Shown: positions 8,599 to 18,229, counted from the stretch's first letter. The stretch: DNA of 64,000 nucleotides from Fodinibius sp051746985 (GCA_051746985.1 JBNJFP010000001.1:1-64000), one strand, 5' to 3'. The notes: a model not told the origin generated them from the sequence alone. Numbers and translations: made by a program.

Positions 8599-10149
8599 TT
8601 ATTCCCATTCAATGGTAGATGGGGGCTTGGAACTTATATCATACACAACGCGGTTAATCCCACGCACTTCATTGATTATTCGGTTAGATACGTGAGCTAA
8701 AAATGGATGGGGCAGGTGGGCCCAGTCGGCGGTCATACCGTCAACACTGGTAACCGCTCGCAGGCCAATAGTAAACTCGTAAGTTCGTTCATCGCCCATT
8801 ACGCCCACACTTTGTACGGGCAACAATACGGCCAGGGCCTGCCAGACCTCATCATAAAGATCATTTTTGTGCAACTCACTGATAAAAATGTCGTCAGCTT
8901 CGCGTAAGATATCAAGCTTACTTTTGTCAACATCAGAAATGACGCGAATAGCAAGCCCCGGACCGGGAAACGGGTGTCGCTTGATAAAGTTATCAGGAAT
9001 ACCCAGTTCGCGCCCCACCTTTCGCACTTCATCCTTAAAAAGTTCACGAACCGGCTCAATAAGATCCAGGTTCATCTCTTCGGGTAGCCCGCCGACGTTA
9101 TGATGAGATTTTATGGTAGCCGAAGGCCCTTTAAAGGAGATGCTTTCAATTACATCGGGGTAGAGTGTGCCCTGTGCCAGGTATTTGTAGGAGTTGTCAT
9201 GAGCAATGGCATCATCAAAAACCTCAATAAATGTTTCTCCAATGATCGTACGTTTTTTCTCGGGATCTATAACTCCCTTAAGTCGCTCCAAAAAGGTTTC
9301 GCTGGCATCAATACCTTTAACCGGCAGGTGCAGCTGATCCTCATAAAGGTCAAGCACATCCTGGAATTCATTTTTGCGCAGCACTCCGTTATCCACAAAA
9401 ATACATTGCAGTTGATCGCCAATGGCTTTATGAACGAGAGTAGCCACAACGGTGGAATCGACCCCGCCGCTTAGTCCGCAAATAACGCGATCATTGCCCA
9501 CTTTTTCTCTGATTTCTTCGATGGTCGATTCAATAAAAGATTGGGCCGTCCAACTGCCTTTTAAATGGCAAATACCATAGACAAAGTTTTTGATAATCTG
9601 TCCGCCATGAACCGTATGCACCACCTCGGGATGAAACTGAACACCGTAGATCGATTTTTCTACATGTCGAACGGCTGCCACACGAGCATTATCGGTATGG
9701 CCAATAATCTGGTAATTATCGGGCAGTTCTTTTATATGATCGCCATGGCTCATCCAAACGACAGATTCTTCCGGGATATCAGCCAGTAGATCCGAAGTAT
9801 CATCCACGATAAGCTCGGAGCGACCAAATTCACGGCGCTCAGCTTTTTCTACACTTCCGGGAATCTCTTTGTGTGCCAGTATTTGCAATCCATAACAGAT
9901 ACCCAATACCGGAATGTCCCAATCAAAGATAGCTTCATTTAGGTCGGGGGCATCATTATCGTTAACGCTGCTGGGACCGCCGGAAAGGATAACGCCATTG
10001 GGAGGGTTGTCAGCAAATGCCGCAATATTCTTGTTAAAGGGATGGATTTCGCAATACACATTAAGCTCACGAACGCGGCGTGCTATGAGCTGGGTATATT
10101 GGGATCCGAAGTCGAGGATTAAAATCCAGTCTTGGGGACGGTGTTGCAT
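8599..10149 (-). CDS. guaA: GMP synthase (glutamine-hydrolysing)
   Basis: A 516-residue cytosolic enzyme converting XMP, glutamine and ATP to GMP. The N-terminal class I glutamine amidotransferase carries the nucleophile in LGICYGLQ and the His-Glu pair in GVQFHPEV. The ATP pyrophosphatase domain carries the P-loop GLSGGVDSTV, and the C-terminal dimerisation domain ends in the canonical PPSTIEWE. Length is normal. It lies downstream of gcvH on the same strand but is separated from it by a terminator, so it probably has its own promoter in the 50-bp gap. Confidence 0.98.
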   Translation of the reverse strand: MQHRPQDWILILDFGSQYTQLIARRVRELNVYCEIHPFNKNIAAFADNPPNGVILSGGPSSVNDNDAPDLNEAIFDWDIPVLGICYGLQILAHKEIPGSVEKAERREFGRSELIVDDTSDLLADIPEESVVWMSHGDHIKELPDNYQIIGHTDNARVAAVRHVEKSIYGVQFHPEVVHTVHGGQIIKNFVYGICHLKGSWTAQSFIESTIEEIREKVGNDRVICGLSGGVDSTVVATLVHKAIGDQLQCIFVDNGVLRKNEFQDVLDLYEDQLHLPVKGIDASETFLERLKGVIDPEKKRTIIGETFIEVFDDAIAHDNSYKYLAQGTLYPDVIESISFKGPSATIKSHHNVGGLPEEMNLDLIEPVRELFKDEVRKVGRELGIPDNFIKRHPFPGPGLAIRVISDVDKSKLDILREADDIFISELHKNDLYDEVWQALAVLLPVQSVGVMGDERTYEFTIGLRAVTSVDGMTADWAHLPHPFLAHVSNRIINEVRGINRVVYDISSKPPSTIEWE

Positions 10150-10164
10150 AAATCGGATAGAGTA

Positions 10165-10193
10165 AAAATAGAAAAGGCACCCGCTAAGGTGCC
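10165..10193 (-). terminator. intrinsic terminator after gcvH
   Basis: A 6-bp perfect GC-rich stem (arms 10176-10181 and 10188-10193) with a 6-nt loop. On the minus strand it is followed by a T-rich tract (TTTTCTATTTTT). It lies 9 bp past the gcvH stop and before guaA, marking the end of the efp-accB-accC-gcvH unit. Confidence 0.8.
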
Positions 10194-10201
10194 GATTAAT
10201 G

Positions 10202-10582
10202 TTAGGCTACAATTTCTTCGTATTCATCGGGCGACATCAGGTTATCGAGCTGAGATTCATCGGCAATAGCGATCTTAACCATCCAGCCGTCGCCATAAGG
10301 ATCGTCATTGACCAGCTCAGGTTCCATTTCAAGCTGCTCGTTAATCTCGACGATTTCTCCGCCGATGGGAGCAAACAGCTCGGATACCGTTTTTACCGCT
10401 TCAACCGTGCCAAAGACTTCATCCTGTTTAAAAGCGAAACCTTCGGGTTCAATTTCAACAAAAACGATATCACCGAGTTCGCTCTGGGCAAAATCGGTGA
10501 TACCAACGGTAGCAGTACCGTCGCCGTTATCTCGAATCCATTCGTGCTCTTTAGTGTATTTTAAGTCGGAGGGGTAGCTCAT
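10202..10582 (-). CDS. gcvH: glycine cleavage system H protein
   Basis: A 126-residue lipoyl carrier that shuttles the aminomethyl group between the P, T and L proteins of the glycine cleavage complex. The lipoylated lysine is K64 in VEAVKTVSELFAP. The N-terminal YTKEHEW and VGITDFAQSELGDIVFVE motifs are canonical. Only the H protein is present here; gcvP, gcvT and lpd are not in the window. It follows accC by 6 bp, so it is expressed with fatty-acid synthesis genes. H protein is also the first acceptor in lipoate assembly, which may explain the grouping (inference). Confidence 0.97.
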   Translation of the reverse strand: MSYPSDLKYTKEHEWIRDNGDGTATVGITDFAQSELGDIVFVEIEPEGFAFKQDEVFGTVEAVKTVSELFAPIGGEIVEINEQLEMEPELVNDDPYGDGWMVKIAIADESQLDNLMSPDEYEEIVA

Positions 10583-10588
10583 ATTGGT

Positions 10589-11935
10589 TTATTTATCGGG
10601 ATTAAATTCGAAGTCATTTAGATATTTGGTGTTAAACGTTCCCTTCTTAAAGTTCTCATCTTCCATAAGCTGGATGTGGTAGGGAATGGTTGTTTTAACA
10701 CCTTCGATAATAAATTCTTCAAGAGATCGCTTCATGCGCTTAATGGCGTCTTCCCGGGTGGGAGCACTGACAATAAGCTTGGCAATCATCGAATCATAAT
10801 GCGGCGGAATGCGATAGCCGGCATAAGCGTGTGTATCAACGCGTACGCTGTGCCCGCCGGGAGTGTGAAAAACCTTAATTTCTCCTGCAGAGGGGCGGAA
10901 ATTATGTTCCGGATCCTCAGCGTTAATACGGCATTCGATCGCATGACCGCGCATTTTAAGCTTCTTCTTCTCCAGCTCCTTACCGGCAGCCGCTTTAATT
11001 TGCTCGGCTACCAGATCGTAATTGGTTATTTCTTCGGTCACCGGGTGCTCTACCTGAATCCGGGTATTCATTTCCATGAAGTAGAAGTTATGATCCTTAT
11101 CGACCAAAAATTCCACGGTCCCGGCGCCTTCATAATCAACGGCTTTAGCTGCATTCACGGCCGCATCGCCCATCTTCTTTCGCAATTTGGGGGTCATGAG
11201 GGGAGAGGGGGCTTCCTCGAGAATCTTTTGGTGCCTGCGCTGTAGCGAGCAATCACGTTCTCCCAGGTGTATTACATTGCCATGTTGGTCGGCCAGAACC
11301 TGGATCTCAACGTGATGGGGATCCTCCACAAATTTTTCGATATATACATCCGGATCGTCAAAAGCGGTTTCGGCCTCATTTTTACACATGCTAAATGCGG
11401 TTTTGAGGTTGGCCTCCTCGTGAACCACGCGCATACCGCGTCCACCACCGCCCGAAGATGCTTTAATGATACATGGATAGCCGATCTCATTACAAATCTC
11501 GCGGGCTTCTTCGAGACTTTCGACAACACCATCGCTGCCAGGCACTGTGGGCACGCCGCTATCTTCCATGGTTTCCTTGGCCATCGATTTGTTACCCATA
11601 GCGGCAATACTTTCCGGGGCGGGACCAATGAATTTAAGGTCATGCTCGGCACAAATCCGAGAGAATTCCGCCTTTTCCGACAAAAATCCATAGCCGGGAT
11701 GTACAGCATCGGCATTGGTTATTTCAGCGGCTGCCAAAAGGTTAGGGATTTTAAGATAACTTTCCTTACTGGGGGCGGGACCAATACAAACAGCTTCATC
11801 GGCAAATTTAACATGCAGGCTGTCGCGGTCGGCCGTAGAAAAGACCGCCACCGTGGGAATACCCATTTCTTTACAGGTACGAATGATTCGAAGTGCAATT
11901 TCGCCTCTATTGGCGATAAGAATTTTATTAAACAT
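10589..11935 (-). CDS. accC: acetyl-CoA carboxylase, biotin carboxylase subunit
   Basis: A 448-residue ATP-grasp enzyme that carboxylates biotin on AccB using bicarbonate and ATP, the first half of malonyl-CoA formation. Visible motifs are the N-terminal FNKILIANRGEIALRI, the glycine-rich ATP loop SSGGGGRGMRV, HPGYGFLSE, FLVDKDHNFYFMEMNTR and the VEHPVTE catalytic segment. Full length. accB lies 18 bp upstream and gcvH 6 bp downstream. The carboxyltransferase genes accA and accD are not in the window. Confidence 0.97.
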   Translation of the reverse strand: MFNKILIANRGEIALRIIRTCKEMGIPTVAVFSTADRDSLHVKFADEAVCIGPAPSKESYLKIPNLLAAAEITNADAVHPGYGFLSEKAEFSRICAEHDLKFIGPAPESIAAMGNKSMAKETMEDSGVPTVPGSDGVVESLEEAREICNEIGYPCIIKASSGGGGRGMRVVHEEANLKTAFSMCKNEAETAFDDPDVYIEKFVEDPHHVEIQVLADQHGNVIHLGERDCSLQRRHQKILEEAPSPLMTPKLRKKMGDAAVNAAKAVDYEGAGTVEFLVDKDHNFYFMEMNTRIQVEHPVTEEITNYDLVAEQIKAAAGKELEKKKLKMRGHAIECRINAEDPEHNFRPSAGEIKVFHTPGGHSVRVDTHAYAGYRIPPHYDSMIAKLIVSAPTREDAIKRMKRSLEEFIIEGVKTTIPYHIQLMEDENFKKGTFNTKYLNDFEFNPDK

Positions 11936-11953
11936 GAATTATATAGTCTGATT

Positions 11954-12451
11954 TTACCCGATAATGAACAGGGGTTGGTCATATTCTACTGCTTCGGCGT
12001 CATCAACAAGAATCTTCTTGACCTCACCGGAATAGTCAGATTCAATTTCATTCATAATCTTCATAGCCTCGACGATGCAAAGCGTTTGACCCTTTTCAAC
12101 GGTATCGCCAACCTGCACAAAAGGATCATCGTCGGGCGATGGAGACCGGTAAAAGGTTCCAACAATAGGTGATTTGACAACATCGCCAGAGGGTTCGTCG
12201 CCACTATCAGTTCCGCCGGAAGTATCCCCGGATGCACCCGAGGCAGGCTGTTGCTGTGGTTGGGCAGCAGGCTGGGGTTGCGGTTGTTGGGCAGGCATCT
12301 GATATTGCACCGGCATCTGTGGAGCCGAAGACTCTTTGATATCCGGATTTTTCTTAACTTTTATTTTAAAATCCCCTTCTTCTATAGATACCTCATTGAC
12401 TTCGCTTTCGGCAATAAGATCCAATAATTTTTTTATTTCATTTAAATCCAT
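11954..12451 (-). CDS. accB: acetyl-CoA carboxylase biotin carboxyl carrier protein
   Basis: A 165-residue protein. It has an N-terminal helix and dimerisation segment, a flexible linker very rich in Pro, Gln, Ala, Ser and Gly (about 41-88), and a C-terminal biotinyl domain. The biotinylated lysine is K131 in VEAMKIMNE. It carries the biotin between AccC and the AccAD carboxyltransferase. It sits between efp (10 bp upstream) and accC, an order conserved in many bacteria. Confidence 0.96.
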   Translation of the reverse strand: MDLNEIKKLLDLIAESEVNEVSIEEGDFKIKVKKNPDIKESSAPQMPVQYQMPAQQPQPQPAAQPQQQPASGASGDTSGGTDSGDEPSGDVVKSPIVGTFYRSPSPDDDPFVQVGDTVEKGQTLCIVEAMKIMNEIESDYSGEVKKILVDDAEAVEYDQPLFIIG

Positions 12452-12460
12452 GATATAAAA

Positions 12461-13036
12461 TTAGTTTGATGTTACGCGTTCAATATATTCTTCGGTTCGT
12501 GTATCTACCTTAATCTCTTCTCCTTCGTTGATGAATAGCGGTACTTGCACGGTGGCTCCCGATTCCAGCGTAGCGGGTTTACTTCCACCCGTAGCGGTAT
12601 CTCCCTTAAGACCGGGACGCGTTTTGGCAATTTTAGCAATAATATGATCAGGCGGTTGCGCATAGAGCACCTCCTCGTTATCCACATCGATAACAAGGGT
12701 ACATTCTTGTCCTTCGGCAATAAATTTAGCTTTCTTTACATTCTCTTCGGATACCGGAAGCTGGCGATAAGTTTCGCCGTGCATAAAATAGTACAGGTTT
12801 CCATCCTGATACAGAAACTGGTAGGGCTGATGTTCGACCCGGATTTCCTCAACATCTTCTCCAGAACGAAACTTCTTTTCAATATTTTTCTCGTTAACAA
12901 CGCCCTTTAATTTAGTACGGAGAAAGGCGCCCCCCTTACCGGGTTTTACATGCTGATAATCAACAATTTCATAAAGCTCATTATTGAGCTCAATCACCAT
13001 GCCGGTACGAAAACTGGATGTAGAAACTTTGGCCAT
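12461..13036 (-). CDS. efp: translation elongation factor P
   Basis: A 191-residue tRNA-mimicking factor that relieves ribosome stalling at polyproline. I choose the ATG at 13036 (protein MAKVSTSSF) over a start 21 bp upstream, because the family begins at this KOW-like domain and the preceding residues are not conserved. Lys34 in the loop KPGKGGAF is the position that is modified or functionally exposed in EF-P. Three beta-barrel domains are accounted for (C-terminus VDTRTEEYIERV). It is first in the efp-accB-accC-gcvH unit. Confidence 0.96.
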   Translation of the reverse strand: MAKVSTSSFRTGMVIELNNELYEIVDYQHVKPGKGGAFLRTKLKGVVNEKNIEKKFRSGEDVEEIRVEHQPYQFLYQDGNLYYFMHGETYRQLPVSEENVKKAKFIAEGQECTLVIDVDNEEVLYAQPPDHIIAKIAKTRPGLKGDTATGGSKPATLESGATVQVPLFINEGEEIKVDTRTEEYIERVTSN

Positions 13037-13102
13037 AAATAGTTTTTTAATCTTCAATTTTTAGTGCCGAAAAATACCATGTGGCATCAAGGATAACAAG
13101 CG

Positions 13103-14479
13103 CTAAAATAGGTTTTGAACGTAGGTAATAAATCCAACGGCTTCTAACAGGTTGTATAAGATTGCAAGTGGTGCAATATACTTTATAAATATTGGCCACA
13201 AGGTTTTAAATATAGAGCTGTCGAGACCCGGGAATCCATGTTCAAGTTCATCAAAGGCATTTTCAACCTTCCATACATATCCTAAAAAGTAGCAGATTAA
13301 CAAGCCGCCTAATGGCAGGCCTACTGTACTAAAGACAAAGTCTATTGTTCCGATCAGCGAAGTATCGAACGATATGATAAGTGATATGAGCAGGATGCCG
13401 CCGCCAATCATAGTCGCCGCTTTTTTACGTCGTACGTTAAATTCATCAATAACATAGGAGGTGGGAACCTCTAACAGGGAGATGGTAGAAGTTAAAGCAG
13501 CCATTGAAAGAAGCAGGAAGAAGCTGGTTCCAAAAATAATTCCGGCCGTTGAGCTCAAGCTGTGGAACAGGGCGGGGAGGACTTGGAAAATAAGGTCGGT
13601 ACTGGCCAGCAGTTCTCCGGCATCGTTAAAAATATCGACGCCAAAAGAGTCTGCCATGTACATGGCCGGCATGATTAACAGTCCGGCTAAAAAGGCAATA
13701 CCTACATCCGCCAGGGTCACATAGGCGGCGGCTTCGGGAATGTTTTCTTTTCTACTTAGATACGATCCGTAAGTAATGAGGGCTCCCATCCCCAGCGAAA
13801 GTGAGAAAAAGGCCTGACCCATGGCACTAAATATGAGAGGGGCCGAAATCATAGAAAAGTCGGGTTTTAGATACTCGGCAAACCCAACGCCGGCTCCCGG
13901 CTGAAAGGCAACATAGCCAATCATAATGAGTAAAATTCCAATCAGCACCGGCATCATAAATTTGGTGGCGCGTTCGATGCCGTCGCTTACCCCGCCTAAA
14001 ATGATAGACACGGTGGCTCCCATAAAAAGGATGGAAAAAATGGCGTTTTTAACACCGTGAGAAACATCCCCAAAGAAAGCAGCCCATTCGGTGAAGCCGG
14101 TAAAGAAGAGAATTTCCTCAAATACATAGCTGAAGGTCCACCCGGCAATAACGGTATAAAACGAGAGGATCATAACCCCACAAACAACCCCCCAGAAACC
14201 AATGAGCGGGTAAAACTTGTTGGAACTTAATGCTTTAAAGGCTCCTACAGGATTGCGATCTGTTTTTCGGCCGATACTCAGCTCGGCAACCATCACGGGA
14301 AAGCCGATGGCAAAACAGCAGAGCAGGTAGATCAGAAGAAAGGCGCCGCCCCCGTTCGAAGCAACCTCGGTCGGGAACCGCCAAATATTACCCAAGCCAA
14401 CGGCCGATCCTGCCGCTGCCAATATAAATCCCAATTTCGAGTTCCAGTTTCCCCGTGATGTAGATGTCGTATCAGCCAA
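13103..14479 (-). CDS. sodium-dependent NSS-family (SNF) symporter
   Basis: A 458-residue transporter with about 11-12 membrane helices and a LeuT fold, coupling sodium entry to uptake of an amino acid or similar solute. The TM1 signature GSAVGLGNIWRFP, with its unwound sodium and substrate site, is intact, as is the TM2-3 stretch LLIYLLCCFAIGFPVMVAEL. Substrate cannot be read off; bacterial relatives move amino acids such as tyrosine, tryptophan or leucine, or compatible solutes. Sodium coupling suits a saline habitat. It lies alone between metG and efp with about 66 and 189 bp of spacing. Confidence 0.92.
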   Translation of the reverse strand: MADTTSTSRGNWNSKLGFILAAAGSAVGLGNIWRFPTEVASNGGGAFLLIYLLCCFAIGFPVMVAELSIGRKTDRNPVGAFKALSSNKFYPLIGFWGVVCGVMILSFYTVIAGWTFSYVFEEILFFTGFTEWAAFFGDVSHGVKNAIFSILFMGATVSIILGGVSDGIERATKFMMPVLIGILLIMIGYVAFQPGAGVGFAEYLKPDFSMISAPLIFSAMGQAFFSLSLGMGALITYGSYLSRKENIPEAAAYVTLADVGIAFLAGLLIMPAMYMADSFGVDIFNDAGELLASTDLIFQVLPALFHSLSSTAGIIFGTSFFLLLSMAALTSTISLLEVPTSYVIDEFNVRRKKAATMIGGGILLISLIISFDTSLIGTIDFVFSTVGLPLGGLLICYFLGYVWKVENAFDELEHGFPGLDSSIFKTLWPIFIKYIAPLAILYNLLEAVGFITYVQNLF

Positions 14480-14534
14480 AAGTCAGATCCCCGTAGTTAA
14501 TTTTGGTTAATAAGCTTAGAAATAAAGTCGCCGT

Positions 14535-14564
14535 AAAATGTAATGCAAGAAGCTTACTTACAAA
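14535..14564 (-). promoter_or_regulatory. candidate Bacteroidota-type promoter for the NSS symporter
   Basis: Read on the minus strand, TTTG (14564-14561) and TACATTTT (14542-14535) are separated by 18 bp. This matches the TTTG / TAnnTTTG pattern of the Bacteroidota primary sigma factor except for the last base. Transcription would begin about 45-50 bp before the ATG at 14479. Confidence 0.4.
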
Positions 14565-14668
14565 TCAATTTTTTGAAAAGTTGTTAATGTATCTATCAAA
14601 TCCCTCAAAATACCAGCCACTTGAGAAGTGCCGGGGACTTAATCTTGAAACTCTGCGGGTTTTAAGTA

Positions 14669-16702
14669 TTACTTAATAACGCTTCCCGGCTTGGCATTGG
14701 TTTCTACGAACTTTAGCGAACCGTCCTCTTCTTCGGCCATTAATATCATGCCGTTGCTTTCTACCCCCATTAGTTTTTTGGGAGCCAAATTCGCTACTAC
14801 GCAGACCTGTTGTCCGACAATCTCGTCGGGATTAAAATCATTGGATATGCCTGACACAATGATACGTTCCTCGAACCCAAGATCTACCTTTATTTTAAGG
14901 AGTTTGTCGGCCTTTTCAATGGCGGAGGCCTCAATAATTTCTCCGGCACGCAGATCCATCTTCATAAAATCCTCAAATGCCATATTCTCCTTAAGTGGTT
15001 CGTAATGTTCCTGGGCGTCATCGTCTGTTTCCGCTGCGCGTTCTTTCAATTTATTCAACTGTTCTTCGATTTGTTCATCTTCAATTTTTTCAAATAGAAT
15101 AGCTCCTTTATTGATAGAAGCTCCACTTTCCAGGATTGAATCAGAGATCGCATTCCAGGAGATATCATCATCAATATTAAGCTCAGACCGCAATTCGGCC
15201 ATTTTATTTGGCAAAATGGGATCAAAAAGCACGCTTAGGGCGGCGGTAATTTGCAGGCAGACGTGCAGGGTATTGCCACAGGTTTCCAGATCATCCTTAC
15301 GGCTTTGCCAGGGTTCCATCTCGGTAAAATACTTGTTGCCGATACGGGCCAGGTTCATGGTTTCGGCAATGGCTTCGCGCAGTTTAAATGCTTCGTAAGC
15401 GGCACTTATCTTTTCCTTCTGTACCTCAATCTGCTTAAGTGTTTTTTGATCTTTTTCGGTGGCGTTGGTAAGCTCGGGTACTTCGCCATCAAAATAGTTT
15501 TCGGTAAAAGAAGTCGTGCGATACACAAAGTTGCCAAGGATATCCGCCAACTCGCTGTTGACTTTGTTCTGGAAGTCCTCCCAGGAGAAATCCGAATCCT
15601 TGGTTTCGGGGAGGCTTGTCCCCAGCACATAACGCAGCAGGTCGGCGTCAAAATCTTCAAGGTATTCGTCCAGCCACACGGCCCATCCGCGGGAAGTAGA
15701 AAGTTTTTTTCCTTCCAGGTTCAGGAACTCATTGGCCGGTACATTTTTGGGCAGCACATAATCGCCGTGGGCCATGAGCGTAGCGGGGAACATGATGCAG
15801 TGAAATACGATATTGTCTTTACCTATAAAATGGATGAGGTCCGTGTCTTCATCCTGCCAGTAGGTTTTCCACTTGTCGGGATCGCCTTGCTGTTCTGCCC
15901 ATTCTTTGGTTGCCGAGATGTAACCGATGGGCGCATCGAACCATACATACAGTACTTTGCCCTTGGCATCATCAAGGGGGACAGGCACGCCCCAGGTGAG
16001 ATCGCGGGTTACCGCCCGATCGGCAAGGCCGTCGTTGAGCCAGCTTTTGACCTGGCCCATAACATTTGGTTTCCAGTTTTCGCGCGTATCGAGCCATTTT
16101 TCAAGGCGCTCCTGAAAATCACCCAGCGGCAGGTACCAGTGCGTTGTTTCACGGGTTTCGGGCGTATCGCCCGTGATCGCGCTCTTGGGATTCTCAAGCT
16201 CCGCAGGAGAGAGGGAGGTGCCGCAGCTCTCACACTGATCACCATAGGCTTCTTCATATCCACAATGGGGACATGTACCCTTTACATAGCGGTCTGGCAG
16301 AAACATTTCCGCTTTGGGATCATAAAGCTGCTGCTCGGTCTTTTGCACAAAAATATCATCCTCATACAGCTTGGTAAAAAACGCTTGCGAAGTTTTATGA
16401 TGTACCTCCGAGCTTGTGCGTCCGTAGTAATCAAAGTCAATGCCGAAGTCTTTAAAGACCTGCTTATTTTTCTCATGGAATCTGTTCACAATGTCTTGGG
16501 GACTAACACCCTCTTTTTCTGCGGCAATAGTAATAGGCACTCCGTGTTCATCGGATCCACAGATGTGAATGATATCTTCTCCCGCCAGCCGTTTGTAGCG
16601 AACAAATAAATCGGCCGGCAAATAAGCCCCAGCAAGATGACCTAAGTGGATGGGTCCGTTAGCATAAGGTAGCGCAGAAGTAACAAGGGTACGTTTCGAC
16701 AT
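14669..16702 (-). CDS. metG: methionyl-tRNA synthetase with C-terminal tRNA-binding domain
   Basis: A 677-residue class I synthetase. It has the HIGH-type motif PIHLGHLAG, a knuckle zinc site with two CxxC pairs (TCPHCGYE, QCESCGTS), the KMSKS loop as KKLSTSRG, a helical anticodon domain (WKPNVM, and the DILGNFVYR region), and a C-terminal EMAP/Trbp111-like domain (about 575-677; FMKMDLRAGEII, VSGISNDFNPDEIVGQ). The start chosen is ATG 16702 (MSKRTLVTSALPYANGP). A start 21 bp upstream would add a non-conserved heptapeptide. Confidence 0.97.
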   Translation of the reverse strand: MSKRTLVTSALPYANGPIHLGHLAGAYLPADLFVRYKRLAGEDIIHICGSDEHGVPITIAAEKEGVSPQDIVNRFHEKNKQVFKDFGIDFDYYGRTSSEVHHKTSQAFFTKLYEDDIFVQKTEQQLYDPKAEMFLPDRYVKGTCPHCGYEEAYGDQCESCGTSLSPAELENPKSAITGDTPETRETTHWYLPLGDFQERLEKWLDTRENWKPNVMGQVKSWLNDGLADRAVTRDLTWGVPVPLDDAKGKVLYVWFDAPIGYISATKEWAEQQGDPDKWKTYWQDEDTDLIHFIGKDNIVFHCIMFPATLMAHGDYVLPKNVPANEFLNLEGKKLSTSRGWAVWLDEYLEDFDADLLRYVLGTSLPETKDSDFSWEDFQNKVNSELADILGNFVYRTTSFTENYFDGEVPELTNATEKDQKTLKQIEVQKEKISAAYEAFKLREAIAETMNLARIGNKYFTEMEPWQSRKDDLETCGNTLHVCLQITAALSVLFDPILPNKMAELRSELNIDDDISWNAISDSILESGASINKGAILFEKIEDEQIEEQLNKLKERAAETDDDAQEHYEPLKENMAFEDFMKMDLRAGEIIEASAIEKADKLLKIKVDLGFEERIIVSGISNDFNPDEIVGQQVCVVANLAPKKLMGVESNGMILMAEEEDGSLKFVETNAKPGSVIK

Positions 16703-16892
16703 GGACAATATTTTAGTGTTCAATTTACAGAGCTCGAAAATAAGAGTATCAACCTAAAAATTACAAAATAGTTTGCAGGTCGCCGATTCTACTTTTTTTG
16801 ATGGCTAAAGATCACACAGATTCAATTTTATAAGTTCCGTTTATTCATTATTCTGAGGGAAGTTAATAAGCAACACAAACTCCCACTCCAAC

Positions 16893-17282
16893 ATGCGATT
16901 GAACATCCTGGTTAGCGTTTTAATCCTTGTAATCCTCGGAATGCTATATTTGTATGCTGATTTCCCTACCACTGAATCTGATGATAGCATCTCAACAAAT
17001 GAGTTACCATTTGACCAACAGGAGTGGCAAAAGGGCAACGAACGTAGCCGGGGGGCCATGGCCAATGACATTATTGAATCGGATACGCTTATTAAACACC
17101 CTGAATCGAAAGTTCTATCATTGCTGGGAGCCCCCGATATGCAGAATGACAGCCTGCTTATTTACAATATTGATATGGGGGATGAGATGAGTATTTCGGG
17201 AGATAACTGGCCGTATAACCTAATAATTCGGCTTTCTCGTGATACCTCATCCCGAGTTGAAGAGGTTATGCTTGCCGAGTAA
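16893..17282 (+). CDS. single-TM hypothetical protein, possibly BamE/SmpA-like
   Basis: A 129-residue protein with one N-terminal hydrophobic helix (residues 4-23) and an acidic soluble domain outside the membrane. The segment RGAMANDIIES, then PESKVLSLLGAPD followed by a strand containing YNIDMG, resembles the helix-helix-strand unit of SmpA/BamE-type domains, where a GxP turn follows the second helix. This is a fold-level resemblance, not an identification. It is divergent from metG and 40 bp ahead of a CPBP protease gene. Confidence 0.55.
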   Translation: MRLNILVSVLILVILGMLYLYADFPTTESDDSISTNELPFDQQEWQKGNERSRGAMANDIIESDTLIKHPESKVLSLLGAPDMQNDSLLIYNIDMGDEMSISGDNWPYNLIIRLSRDTSSRVEEVMLAE

Positions 17283-17322
17283 TTTTCCTTTCTTCTGAAA
17301 TAATTTAGAGCGCTGCGTTGAT

Positions 17323-17922
17323 ATGGATTTAAATCATCATAATAACCAACATCCGGCCGATGATAGTTCCAGTTTGAACCTGCTGGGGATGTCGATTATT
17401 TCGTTTGTTGTGTATAGTGTGCTGGCATTTCTCATCTTTAGATATGGCCATTACACACCATTAACTGTAGCCTTTGAGCATGGCTTTTCCATTGGTAACC
17501 AATTATTGGTTGGTATTTCAGGAGGTGTGGGCGCGGCTGGAATTATTGCATTTATCGCCCGTCGTAAACCGGTGTCTGAAGTGCTGAATGACTTCTATAT
17601 TTTTGAGATGATTGTAAAAATGCGGCTTTCAAATTTTGATCGGACCCAGGTGTCGGTATTTGCCGGTGTTGGCGAAGAGCTTCTTTTCAGGGGGGCAATA
17701 CAGCCGCTACTGGGAAATGCTCTCACTTCGATATTATTCGTGGGGATTCATGGCTACTTCAAGTTTAAGTCGAAAGGCCACATCCTATTTGGGATAACCA
17801 TGTTTGGACTTAGCATGATGTTAGGTTTCCTATTTTCCTACGCAGGGCTGATAGCAGCTATGGCAGCACATGCTATTTATGATATAATCATGCTTAAGCT
17901 GGTACAAAAAGGAAATATTTAG
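17323..17922 (+). CDS. CPBP (CAAX/Abi) family intramembrane metalloprotease
   Basis: A 199-residue membrane protein with about five to six hydrophobic segments. All three family motifs are intact: EExxxR as GEELLFRG (E118, E119, R123), a histidine in the next helix (VGIHGYF), and HxxxD in the last helix (AAHAIYDII). Members act as intramembrane glutamic-type or metal-dependent proteases processing prenylated proteins or peptides. The substrate is unknown. It may be co-transcribed with the gene at 16893-17282. Confidence 0.88.
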   Translation: MDLNHHNNQHPADDSSSLNLLGMSIISFVVYSVLAFLIFRYGHYTPLTVAFEHGFSIGNQLLVGISGGVGAAGIIAFIARRKPVSEVLNDFYIFEMIVKMRLSNFDRTQVSVFAGVGEELLFRGAIQPLLGNALTSILFVGIHGYFKFKSKGHILFGITMFGLSMMLGFLFSYAGLIAAMAAHAIYDIIMLKLVQKGNI

Positions 17923-17941
17923 CCTTGCAAGCGGCCATTCC

Positions 17942-18229
17942 TCAGAAAGGCACAAAAATCAAAAAGAATAAAGGAAGCAGGGAACTTAGTTGTTGACTGG
18001 ATTGGCTAAGGTCAGATCCACTTCCATCCAAAAATTTATCAATTTGTGAGAAGGCACTTTTAAGTGCTGCTTCTTTAAAAATACCGACGGCAAAAATCTC
18101 TTTTTCTCCATTCGTAAACGTGATATGGACTTTGCCAGACAATTTATATTGTCGTTCTCGAAGCTTATAGAAGCCTTTGTACTGGCCGGTAGAGTAATAT
18201 TCCCGGAAACTTTTGTTGGATTGAATCAA
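17942..18229 (-). CDS. short hypothetical protein, possibly 5'-truncated
   Basis: A 95-residue frame beginning at TTG (18229), with a plausible GAGG ribosome-binding site 5 nt upstream. The frame stays open to 18262 without an ATG. Content is a basic, aromatic segment (FREYYSTGQYKGFYKLRERQY), a strand pair (GKVHITFTNGEKEIFAVGIF), a helix, and a hydrophobic C-terminus (LLPLFFLIFVPF) like a tail anchor. I do not recognise it. It may be a real small protein or the surviving end of a longer gene. Confidence 0.35.
   Translation of the reverse strand: MIQSNKSFREYYSTGQYKGFYKLRERQYKLSGKVHITFTNGEKEIFAVGIFKEAALKSAFSQIDKFLDGSGSDLSQSSQQLSSLLPLFFLIFVPF

Noticed and set aside
11267..12172. 301-codon open frame on the plus strand across accC and accB
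   Set aside because: It covers two certain genes in antisense and has no family resemblance.
15251..16609. 452-codon open frame on the plus strand opposite metG
   Set aside because: It lies entirely within the well-supported metG gene on the other strand and has no recognisable motif; it is a by-product of metG codon use.
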